NCBI GenBank assembly: GCA_965205725.1
Contig: OZ242189.1
Span: 868,001 to 932,000 of the forward strand
Length of the DNA: 64,000 nt
Origin: G965205725 sp965205725
Lineage (GTDB): Bacteria; Pseudomonadota; Gammaproteobacteria; Pseudomonadales; Halieaceae
Reading direction: 5' to 3'
A program made the translations under genes and the position numbers. The notes beneath the pieces were generated by a model. That model was not told the DNA's origin. It worked only from the letters and a program-made list of their open reading frames with translations, and searched no databases. Shown here in pieces: positions 16,821 to 24,258 of this stretch. Position 1 is the stretch's first letter, and every line of letters starts with the position of its first letter.

Positions 16821-18152
16821 GTGCAAGAACGAAACTTAAATTACTGGCAGCCAATGACCAGCCCTGTGGCAAGTCGGGAGAGCCCACCCAAGATTATCAG
16901 TGCTGCGCAAGGCGTGGAAATTACCGACATCGACGGTCACAGTACCCTGGATGCGGTTGGCGGGCTGTGGAATGTCAACCTGGGCTATTCTTGCCAGCCG
17001 ATTAAAGATGCTATCAGCGAGCAGTTGGCTGTGCTGCCTTACTATTCCTCTTTTGCCGGTAGTGCTACGGACAAGGCGATTGAACTTTCACACGCATTGG
17101 GAGAATGGTTTAAAGAAGATGGTCTGGCGCGGGCTTTCTACACTTCGGGTGGCTCGGATTCGGTGGAAACCGCATTGCGTCTCGCGAGGCAGTATCACAA
17201 AATCCGTGGCGATAAAGACCGCTACAAATTTATCAGCTTAAAAAAAGGTTATCACGGCACCCACCTTGGTGGTGCGTCCGTTAACGGTAATGCCAAGTTC
17301 CGTCGCAACTACGAGCCACTACTTCCGGGCTGTTATCAAATTGCGGCTCCCTGGACTTACCGCAATCCGTTTGACGAAAGTGACCCTGCGGTACTCGCTC
17401 AACTTTGCGCCAATATGCTGGAGGATGAAATTCAGTTTCAGGGCGCCGATACCGTCGCAGCTTTTATCATGGAGCCGCTGCTGGGTGCGGGCGGCGTGAT
17501 TGTCCCTCACGAAACCTTTATGCCAATGGTTCGAGAGATTTGCGACCGCCACGGCATACTGCTCATCGCCGACGAGGTGATTACCGCCTTTGGGCGCACG
17601 GGTGCCTGGACCGGTTCGCGTCTGTGGAATACCCGACCGGATCTGATGTGCACCGCCAAAGGAATAAGCAACGGCTATTTTCCCTTTGGTGCGACCATGA
17701 TAGGGCAGAAGGTGGTGGAGGTGTTTGAAAGCAACGCCGATAGCTTTTCAGACATCGGCCACGGCTATACCTATTCGGGACACCCCGTAGGCGCCGCAGC
17801 AGCACTGGCAACATTACAGCAGCTACAAACCAATGATGTGGCCGCCAATTCAGCCGTGCGCGGCCCCGAGCTGGCGAGCGGTTTGCAAAAGCTTATGGCC
17901 CGCCATGACATTGTCGGAGATATTCGCGGTGTCGGATTGATGCAGGCGCTGGAGCTTGTCAGCGACCGCAACACCAAAGCACCACTTGGTAAAGCTGAAA
18001 TGACCCAGGTATTTGAAGCGACATACCTAGCGGGTGTCATGGTGCGGGTATCGGGAAATAACGTCATCTTGTCGCCGCCGTTGGTGATTGATTCCGGGCA
18101 TGTTGATAAGATGGTCAGCGCACTGGATGTTGGGCTGGGTTCTATCGCGTAA
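16821..18152 (+). CDS. Class III (omega-) aminotransferase, PLP-dependent
   Basis: 443 residues. Fold-type I transaminase with TSGGSDSVETALRLARQYH (phosphate cup region), YHGTHLGGASVNG, the PLP-ring Asp in LIADEVITAFGRTG and the Schiff-base lysine in CTAKGISNGYFPFGA. The sequence type is that of omega-amino acid or polyamine:pyruvate aminotransferases (beta-alanine, putrescine, GABA and related amines). It starts 9 bases after the HAD gene with GGAG upstream. It probably yields an aldehyde that one of the local dehydrogenases could oxidise. The substrate cannot be fixed from sequence. Confidence 0.9.
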   Translation: MQERNLNYWQPMTSPVASRESPPKIISAAQGVEITDIDGHSTLDAVGGLWNVNLGYSCQPIKDAISEQLAVLPYYSSFAGSATDKAIELSHALGEWFKEDGLARAFYTSGGSDSVETALRLARQYHKIRGDKDRYKFISLKKGYHGTHLGGASVNGNAKFRRNYEPLLPGCYQIAAPWTYRNPFDESDPAVLAQLCANMLEDEIQFQGADTVAAFIMEPLLGAGGVIVPHETFMPMVREICDRHGILLIADEVITAFGRTGAWTGSRLWNTRPDLMCTAKGISNGYFPFGATMIGQKVVEVFESNADSFSDIGHGYTYSGHPVGAAAALATLQQLQTNDVAANSAVRGPELASGLQKLMARHDIVGDIRGVGLMQALELVSDRNTKAPLGKAEMTQVFEATYLAGVMVRVSGNNVILSPPLVIDSGHVDKMVSALDVGLGSIA

Positions 18153-18203
18153 TCTATCGCGTAAATAGCCCCAACCGTTAATATCATCTAAAGAGAAACG
18201 ACT

Positions 18204-19475
18204 ATGCCTGCTGCCGTCATATTGATTATTGGTACAGCAGATACCAAAGCCGACGAATTGCTGTACTTGAAAGACTGCGTTGAGCGCGCAGGTGCCATCG
18301 GTAAAGTCATGGATGTCGGGGTGTTAGGCGTGCCGCGATTCGAACCGGACTATTCCAAATTTGATGTGGCTATAGCAGCCAGTACGACCAACGAAAAAAT
18401 TATTGCCCTGGGTGATGAAAACCGCGCCATGACCAAGCAGGCGGAGGGCGCCGCAAATTTAGCCAGGACGCTTCAGCAGCGCGGTGAAATTCAGGGGATG
18501 CTTGCTATCGGCGGGTCTATGGCAACGGATTTGGCTCTGGATGTCGCGGCTGCGCTGCCCCTGGGCTTCCCCAAGTTCATCGCCTCAACCGTGGCATTCT
18601 CACCGATTCTCCCACCGGAGCGAATTTCCCCCGATGTAATGATGATTCTTTGGGCGGGCGGTTTGTACGGGCTGAACTCGATTTGTAAATCGGTTTTGAG
18701 CCAGGCAGCGGGAGCTGTTGTGGGAGCCTGTTTGACCGTTGAACCTTTATCACGGCCCCGGCCCATTGTCGGCATGACATCGCTGGGCAGCAGCACTTTG
18801 AGATACATGCTAAGGCTTAAACCCGCCCTGGAACAGCGCGGATTTGAAGTGGCTGTTTTTCACACCACCGGAATGGGTGGCCGAGCCCTGGAGTCTATAG
18901 CCGCTAGCGGCGAACTGGCGGCAGTGATGGATTTCGCTCTGGTGGAAATCAGTGACCATGAAAATGGCTCTGTGCTGGGTGCTGGGCCCGATAGGCTTGA
19001 GGGCGCTGGCCTGGCCGGGGTTCCGCAAATCGTTGCCCCTGGCGGTGTGACACTGCTGGATTTTCAGACCTGGGCGCCGCCACTGCACAAGCTCGGCGGC
19101 AGAGAGATTCACGTTCACAACAGGCTCATCGCCTGTGTTCAGCTAACCGTAGAGGAGAAAGTTCAAGCCGCCCGGATCATTGCCGGCAAGCTGGCAAAAG
19201 CTACTGGCCCCTGCGCATTTATTATGCCTCTACAGGGCATAGATGAATGGGATAAAGCAGGTGGGCCGTTTCACGATGAAGAAGGTTTGCAGGCCTTTGC
19301 CGAGGCCATTCGCAATTCGGTGCAAGCCCCTGTATCCCTACATGAAATTGAAGCACATATTAACGACGATTTGTTTGCCGAGACTGCACTGCAAATTTTT
19401 GATGACTGGTTGGAGCAGGGGCTGATTTCCCGCACGGCTCTCAGTGCCCGAGTTCTGGGCGACCTTGATACCTGA
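18204..19475 (+). CDS. Tm-1-like ATP-binding domain protein (UPF0261)
   Basis: 423 residues of the UPF0261 family, named after the tomato virus-resistance protein Tm-1. The start ILIIGTADTKADELLYLKDC is the family hallmark, and GSMATDLALDVAAALPLGFP and the C-terminal IMPLQGIDEWDKAGGPF are also typical. Bacterial members occur in catabolic operons but their reaction is unknown. Here it sits 51 bases after the transaminase and before an SDR, within the IclR-led operon. That makes it a candidate enzyme of the same unidentified pathway, possibly ATP-dependent. Confidence 0.88.
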   Translation: MPAAVILIIGTADTKADELLYLKDCVERAGAIGKVMDVGVLGVPRFEPDYSKFDVAIAASTTNEKIIALGDENRAMTKQAEGAANLARTLQQRGEIQGMLAIGGSMATDLALDVAAALPLGFPKFIASTVAFSPILPPERISPDVMMILWAGGLYGLNSICKSVLSQAAGAVVGACLTVEPLSRPRPIVGMTSLGSSTLRYMLRLKPALEQRGFEVAVFHTTGMGGRALESIAASGELAAVMDFALVEISDHENGSVLGAGPDRLEGAGLAGVPQIVAPGGVTLLDFQTWAPPLHKLGGREIHVHNRLIACVQLTVEEKVQAARIIAGKLAKATGPCAFIMPLQGIDEWDKAGGPFHDEEGLQAFAEAIRNSVQAPVSLHEIEAHINDDLFAETALQIFDDWLEQGLISRTALSARVLGDLDT

Positions 19476-19558
19476 CTTGGCAGACTTATCCTGTTTACCG
19501 ATAGCAAGGCTCACTTGAGTGAACTAATCTGATAATGGAATGTATTGAGGAGATCGGG

Positions 19559-20350
19559 ATGTTTGGAGATCTGACAGATAAGGTCGCGATTGTCACAGGT
19601 TCGGGGCAGGGGATAGGCGAGAGCATCGCCAGAGTGTTTGCCCAGGCAGGGGCCCGCGTCGTGGTTGCCACTCGCTCTGCTGGCAATGGTCAGAAAACCG
19701 TCGATGACATAGCCGCAGCCGGTGGTGAAGCGATACTAATCCAGTGCGACATCGGGCAGCGGGTAGACGTTGAACGAGTCGTTGCCGCAACCATTGCCCG
19801 GTTCAAACGTGTGGATATCTGTATCCACAACGCAGCGGTTTATCCTCTGCACACGGTGGAAGAACTGACCGATGAAGTGATGGAACAAACGCTGGCGGTC
19901 AATATGAAGGCGGCGGTTTGGCTGACCCAGGCGTGTTTGCCACACTTTCGCTCCCGAGGCTGGGGGCGATTTATTATTACCTCGTCGGTTACCGGGCCTC
20001 GCGTTGCGATGCCGGGAACCTCACACTACGCCATGTCCAAATCCGGTTTAAACGGCTTTATTCGCACCGCCGCGCTGGAGTTTGCCCGCGAAAATATCAC
20101 CATCAATGGCGTCGAGCCTGGCTACATACTGACGGCGGCGATGTCGGCACTTGGCGACGAAGATGGAATCAAGGCCATGGAGCGGTGCATTCCCTGCGGT
20201 GCACTGGGCAAGCCCGAGGATATCGCCTACACCATGTTGTTTCTCGCCTCCCGGGAGGCTGGTTACATCACCGGTCAAACCATTGTGGTAGACGGTGGTT
20301 CAACCCTGCCTGAAAGTCAGGTGGTTATGGATGGATTTTATGAGCAATGA
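19559..20350 (+). CDS. Short-chain dehydrogenase/reductase
   Basis: NAD(P)-dependent oxidoreductase of 263 residues from the ATG at 19559, which has GAGGAGA 5-10 bases upstream; a further 8-codon extension to 19535 lacks this. The cofactor motif is TGSGQGIGES, then IHNAAVYP; the catalytic set appears as Ser in ITSSVTG and Tyr/Lys in SHYAMSK. The C-terminal FLASREAGYITGQTIVVDGG is standard. The gene is in the IclR-led operon and its 3' end overlaps the start of the next gene. Confidence 0.9.
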   Translation: MFGDLTDKVAIVTGSGQGIGESIARVFAQAGARVVVATRSAGNGQKTVDDIAAAGGEAILIQCDIGQRVDVERVVAATIARFKRVDICIHNAAVYPLHTVEELTDEVMEQTLAVNMKAAVWLTQACLPHFRSRGWGRFIITSSVTGPRVAMPGTSHYAMSKSGLNGFIRTAALEFARENITINGVEPGYILTAAMSALGDEDGIKAMERCIPCGALGKPEDIAYTMLFLASREAGYITGQTIVVDGGSTLPESQVVMDGFYEQ

Positions 20351-21620
20351 CAGTCTTTTAGCCCGTCGTTTTCGAGTGCTGGGTAAGCACTCTCCATTTT
20401 TTTACGATTCACCTCTAAACCTGGTTCGTGGAGAAGGTGTGTGGGTTTACGATGCCGATGGCAAGCGCTACCTGGATGTGTACAACAATGTTCCCCACGT
20501 GGGCCACTGTCATCCCCAGGTAGTGGAGGCGCTGCATTCACAGGCGAGCACACTGAATACCCATACCCGCTATTTGCATGAAAATATTGTGGCTTATGCA
20601 GAGAGGCTGACCGCAAAATTTGACGACCCCCTATCGATGGCGATGCTGACGTGTACGGGCAGTGAAGCCAACGAATTGGCCTTGCGCATGGCACGCCATC
20701 ACACGGGCGGGCAGGGGATTATTGTTACTGACTGCGCCTACCATGGTAACACTGAGGCGGTGGCTGAGTTGGGTACCGCGTTTATGCCCGAAGCTGCGAC
20801 CAGCAAACGGGTTCGCTCGGTGCCGATACCCGATACCTATCGCGGTCTTGAAGGTGTTGCGCCCCAGGACCTGGAAGATGCCTATGCGGGCGCGGTCAAG
20901 GCTGCGATAGATGCCTTTGAGGCCGATGGTATTGGTTTCGCGGGAATGCTGATTTGCCCGGACTTTGCCAACGAAGGCCTTCTCAATATACCGCCGCAAT
21001 TTATTGCCAAAGCGATGAAACACGTCTGGGCTGCAGGGGGGCTTTATATTGCTGATGAAGTCCAGGGGGGCTTTGGTCGCACGGGACACAACTGGTGGTC
21101 TCATCAGGCTGAAGGCGTTATTCCCGATATTGTGACACTCGGTAAGCCTATGGGAAATGGGCATCCTGTTGCGGGTGTCGTGGCAAGAGACGATTTGGTT
21201 GAAGCTTTTTCCAAATGGGCCATGTACTTCAACACATTTGCTGGCAACCCGGTGTCCTGTGCGGTGGCAATGGCTGTGCTGGATGTGTTGGAGCAGGAGC
21301 AGCTTCTGGAGAACGCAGTTCGCGTTGGCGCAGACGTTGCAAAAGGCTTGCGGGAATTGCAGGGCAGGCATGAAATTATCGGAGATGTACGCGACAAGGG
21401 CATGTTCTTTGCCCTGGAGCTGGTAGAGAACCGCGACAGCAAGGCGCCGGCCAGCGCAGCGGCAAATGGACTCATCAACGGGATGAAAGAGCAGGGCGTA
21501 CTCATCAGCCGCATCGGTCGCTTCGACAATATTCTAAAATTGCGCCCGCCCATGCCTTTTTCTCAGGACCACGCACAACTGTTGTTGTCAACCCTGGATC
21601 AATGTTTGACAGAACTTTAA
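20340..21620 (+). CDS. Class III PLP enzyme resembling phospho-lyases (ETNPPL/PHYKPL type)
   Basis: About 426 residues. The segment RSVPIPDTYRG, the block IADEVQGGFGRTGHNWWSHQ, the Schiff-base lysine in LGKPMGNGHPVAGV and YFNTFAGNPVSCAVAMAVLD match the AGXT2L/ETNPPL branch. In animals these enzymes are not transaminases but eliminate phosphate and ammonia from O-phosphoethanolamine or 5-phosphohydroxylysine. The next gene encodes an APH-fold kinase, the same partner those lyases use. Starts at 20331 or 20340 both overlap the SDR gene; 20340 gives better spacing to AGGTGG. A plain aminotransferase remains possible. Confidence 0.8.
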   Translation: MSNDSLLARRFRVLGKHSPFFYDSPLNLVRGEGVWVYDADGKRYLDVYNNVPHVGHCHPQVVEALHSQASTLNTHTRYLHENIVAYAERLTAKFDDPLSMAMLTCTGSEANELALRMARHHTGGQGIIVTDCAYHGNTEAVAELGTAFMPEAATSKRVRSVPIPDTYRGLEGVAPQDLEDAYAGAVKAAIDAFEADGIGFAGMLICPDFANEGLLNIPPQFIAKAMKHVWAAGGLYIADEVQGGFGRTGHNWWSHQAEGVIPDIVTLGKPMGNGHPVAGVVARDDLVEAFSKWAMYFNTFAGNPVSCAVAMAVLDVLEQEQLLENAVRVGADVAKGLRELQGRHEIIGDVRDKGMFFALELVENRDSKAPASAAANGLINGMKEQGVLISRIGRFDNILKLRPPMPFSQDHAQLLLSTLDQCLTEL

Positions 21621-21635
21621 ACAGGCTGACTTCTT

Positions 21636-22658
21636 ATGGACTTTTATCAACGAAGTGAGAGCGAACAGGCAGCGGCCATGGCGGAACTTGCCAGGGCCGC
21701 ACTGGTACACTGGGGCCTTGAAGGCAGCGAACTGCGATTGATCAAGTATCGGGAAAATGCAGTATTTGAAGTGATTGATGCCAATGGGAACAATTACGCT
21801 TTGCGGATTCATCGCCATGCCTACCATTCGGATCAAGAACTGCGCTCGGAATTACAGTGGATGGCAGCACTCAATGAATCGGGCATTCTGGTTCCGACTC
21901 TGGTGCCGACGAGTAACGCCGAGCCTTTTGTCCTGGTTTCAGTAGAAGCCGTTCCCGAACCCCGTCAAATTGATATTTTTGAATGGGTGACCGGTCGGCA
22001 ACTGGGATCGGTAGAGGAGGGTATTAGTCATCCTGATGCTGTGGTCGATATTTACCATACACTGGGCTCTCTGGCCGCAAAACTGCACAATCAGGCCGTG
22101 TCATGGACCCTGCCAAAGGGTTTCGTGCGCCACGCCTGGGATGTCGATGGCCTGGTGGGAGAGAACCCGTTTTGGGGTCGTTTCTGGGAGCTGGAAGCGA
22201 TGGGCGACGGGGACCGACAACTGATCCTGCGCGCGCGCGATAGAGTACGAGACGATCTCGCTGCTTACGCACAAGCGCCTGAAAACAAAGATCAATACAG
22301 TATGCTGCATGCAGATTTCGTGTTGGAAAACTTGATGGTTGAGGGCGACCGGGTTCGCCTTATTGATTTTGATGATGCTGGTTTTGGCTGGCATTTATTT
22401 GAGTTGGCCACCGCCTTGTATTTTGAGATGGATGAGGACTACTTTCCTGTCGCCTGTGAATCAATGGTTTGCGGCTACCGGGAACACCGCTCTTTGTCCG
22501 ATGAACAGCTCGCTCAACTACCGCTGTTTTTTCTGGTCAGAGCCTTTACCTATCTGGGCTGGGTTCACACTCGCGCAGAGACACAAACCGCACGGCAGAT
22601 GACACCGATGTTGGTGGAAAAAGCCTGTAGGCGAGCCCGTGAATATTTAGGGGAATAA
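21636..22658 (+). CDS. APH-fold small-molecule kinase (hydroxylysine/choline kinase-like)
   Basis: 340-residue member of the aminoglycoside phosphotransferase/choline kinase superfamily. The catalytic loop is H225-A-D227-FVLEN232 and the metal-binding motif is IDFDD around residues 243-247. Further N-terminal elements are RENAVFEV and YALRIHRHAY. Such kinases phosphorylate hydroxyl groups on small amines, including hydroxylysine. It follows the phospho-lyase-like gene by 15 bases, so the pair could phosphorylate and then deaminate/dephosphorylate an amino alcohol to an aldehyde. It is the last gene of the IclR-led operon. A resistance kinase is unlikely in this setting. Confidence 0.85.
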   Translation: MDFYQRSESEQAAAMAELARAALVHWGLEGSELRLIKYRENAVFEVIDANGNNYALRIHRHAYHSDQELRSELQWMAALNESGILVPTLVPTSNAEPFVLVSVEAVPEPRQIDIFEWVTGRQLGSVEEGISHPDAVVDIYHTLGSLAAKLHNQAVSWTLPKGFVRHAWDVDGLVGENPFWGRFWELEAMGDGDRQLILRARDRVRDDLAAYAQAPENKDQYSMLHADFVLENLMVEGDRVRLIDFDDAGFGWHLFELATALYFEMDEDYFPVACESMVCGYREHRSLSDEQLAQLPLFFLVRAFTYLGWVHTRAETQTARQMTPMLVEKACRRAREYLGE

Positions 22659-22704
22659 ACCCAGGCAATTTTGGCTCATATCCGGGTTCATTGAATCTTC
22701 AGCG

Positions 22705-23070
22705 CTACGGGTGGCTGATAAATGTCTTGCTGATAATTTTCCAACCATGGCCGTCATCAATGAGATGGAAGTAGTTAGTGAAGCTCACACCATCGGGAAA
22801 GCCTGTTTCTTCCAGGGTTACTGAGGCCACTTTGCCATTGATACTAATCTGGGAAATACTTGAGCTGTAGCTCAAACCCCGGTCTTTGAGTGATAACCCG
22901 GTGATATTTTCGATAAAGGGTTCCGGGGTCGCAAGCATGAGTTGCCCGGCCAGGTATCCATTCATGACAGCTTTTTCGTGAAAACTTCTGCGAAGCATTT
23001 CAGCATCGCCCTCATAGGTACCCTGGGTGTAGAGCTCCAGGATCTTGCGAATGTCCAGTTCATGTTCCAT
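22705..23070 (-). CDS. SnoaL/NTF2-like protein of the hpa operon
   Basis: 121 residues with the NTF2-like/lumazine-binding-like pattern: an N-terminal helix (IRKILELYTQGTYEGDAEML), FHEKAVMNGYLAG, and strands ending in YFHLIDDGHGWKIISKTF. Many such proteins are small isomerases, cyclases or ligand binders; no catalytic residues can be assigned. Its ATG overlaps the hpaF-like stop by 11 bases, so it is the last gene of the hpaE-D-F unit and likely acts in, or guards, the same ring-cleavage pathway. Confidence 0.72.
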   Translation of the reverse strand: MEHELDIRKILELYTQGTYEGDAEMLRRSFHEKAVMNGYLAGQLMLATPEPFIENITGLSLKDRGLSYSSSISQISINGKVASVTLEETGFPDGVSFTNYFHLIDDGHGWKIISKTFISHP

Positions 23071-23377
23071 AGATTATCTCTCGCAGTGTGGACAAGTGAT
23101 TTTGACCGATAACAATTAACGCGCTGGCTGTGCCCTGTTTTTCTGCCTCGGTTCGCCCCGTCCCTATTTTGCCCTCAAGGCGAACAAAGCCGAATTCGGA
23201 GTTGCTGTTGGTCACCCGAAATATCTCGCCCCGATGCGCCCGGCTGGGAACCCCCGCCAGGGGAAACACGTCTGTGTCGACGACGCCTTGATGCAATGTT
23301 TTAAACAGAGAATCAAGAGCCATTCGAGTATCATCGCTATTGGCAGAATAGCCTGAAACAAACTGTGCGATGGGAAT
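23060..23377 (-). CDS. hpaF: HpaF-like 5-carboxymethyl-2-hydroxymuconate delta-isomerase, apparent ATT start
   Basis: Isomerises the HpaE product before decarboxylation; tautomerase-superfamily enzymes use the N-terminal proline left after Met removal. Residues VVDTDVFPLAGVPSRAHRG and FVRLEGKIGTGRTEAEKQG match HpaF. No ATG, GTG or TTG lies in frame before 23323, and starting there would remove the first strand and the proline. The frame stays open to a TAG beside the hpaD stop. An ATT at 23375-23377 is followed directly by CCC (Pro), with GAAGG 4 bases upstream and 7 bases between it and the hpaD stop. AUU initiation would give 105 residues with Pro2. The C-terminus is about 20 residues shorter than E. 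coli HpaF. A base error or decayed gene is the alternative. Confidence 0.6.
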   Translation of the reverse strand: MPIAQFVSGYSANSDDTRMALDSLFKTLHQGVVDTDVFPLAGVPSRAHRGEIFRVTNSNSEFGFVRLEGKIGTGRTEAEKQGTASALIVIGQNHLSTLREIIYGT

Positions 23378-23384
23378 GTCGCCT

Positions 23385-24233
23385 TCAATCTACAGGAAAA
23401 AATGCATTGACCTGGCCGGTGCCTGAGCTGGCAAAATATTCCCCCAGAATTTCTGCTTTGCCCTGATATTGGTCCCAGCCTAGCATGCCCAGTAGCATCG
23501 CGGTGTCGTGCATTCCCCCCTCGCCATGACACGTCTCGTTATACACTTCCAGCATATCGGTAAACTCCTTCCAGCGCCCCTGTTGCCACAATTCCAGGAC
23601 ACGTAAATCTACCTGTCTGTAAAATTCGTTGCTAATTTCAAACATGCTATCGGGTCTGGAACCATTGTCGTTAAAACGATGTGACAGTGAACCACTCGCT
23701 AACACCATCACATTGTTATCGCTCTGCTCGATGGCCTCTTTAACTGCTTCGCCGAACTGGCGAGAATCCTGTAGATTGTGCCAGGCGCACCAGGCGGCGA
23801 TTGAGACCACTTTGAAATGTTGGTCTTCATTCATGTAGCGACAAGGCACCAGGGTGCCGTATTCCAGATGCAGTGAGTCCACTTCATGTGCCCGAGTACC
23901 GATATTGCGGGTATTGGCGAGCTCTGCGATAAGTCTGCCGAGCTCTGGATTTCCATCGTAGTTGTAGGGCATGTTTTTGATAAAGTGGGGAAGCTCGTTA
24001 CTGGTGTACAGACCTTCGAAATTACCATTGCAATTGATGTGGTACCCTGCGTTTACCAGCCAGTGAACATCGAAGACTACAATGGTATCTACCCCAAGCT
24101 CCCGGGCCCGTTTGCTCAATTCGCGGTGTCCATTTATGGCGCTGTCGCGACAGCCTTGATGGGGTCCGGGCTGTTCAGAAATATACATCGAAGGCACGTG
24201 TGTGACTTTCGCCGCCAGTGATATTTTACCCAT
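23385..24233 (-). CDS. hpaD: 3,4-dihydroxyphenylacetate 2,3-dioxygenase (LigB-type)
   Basis: Extradiol dioxygenase that opens homoprotocatechuate at the 2,3 bond. The 282-residue protein starts MGKISLAAKVTHVPSMYISE and continues with GVDTIVVFDVHWLVNAGYHI, both hallmarks of the HpaD/HpcB LigB-class enzymes; conserved histidines lie in ITHVP-type, DVHW and SLSHRF segments. Length matches E. coli HpaD (283). It lies 25 bases after hpaE and before the hpaF-like gene. It is the key diagnostic enzyme for the pathway. Other catechols could be substrates, but the hpaE/hpaG neighbours support homoprotocatechuate. Confidence 0.93.
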   Translation of the reverse strand: MGKISLAAKVTHVPSMYISEQPGPHQGCRDSAINGHRELSKRARELGVDTIVVFDVHWLVNAGYHINCNGNFEGLYTSNELPHFIKNMPYNYDGNPELGRLIAELANTRNIGTRAHEVDSLHLEYGTLVPCRYMNEDQHFKVVSIAAWCAWHNLQDSRQFGEAVKEAIEQSDNNVMVLASGSLSHRFNDNGSRPDSMFEISNEFYRQVDLRVLELWQQGRWKEFTDMLEVYNETCHGEGGMHDTAMLLGMLGWDQYQGKAEILGEYFASSGTGQVNAFFPVD

Positions 24234-24258
24234 GATCTAATCCCCGTATACGTTGGGT

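Noticed and set aside
20631..21371. 246-codon open frame antisense to the phospho-lyase-like gene
   Set aside because: Shadow of a clear PLP enzyme; composition is not protein-like.
23060..23323. hpaF-like gene starting at the first ATG (87 codons)
   Set aside because: This start loses the N-terminal strand and catalytic proline that are encoded just upstream in the same open frame.
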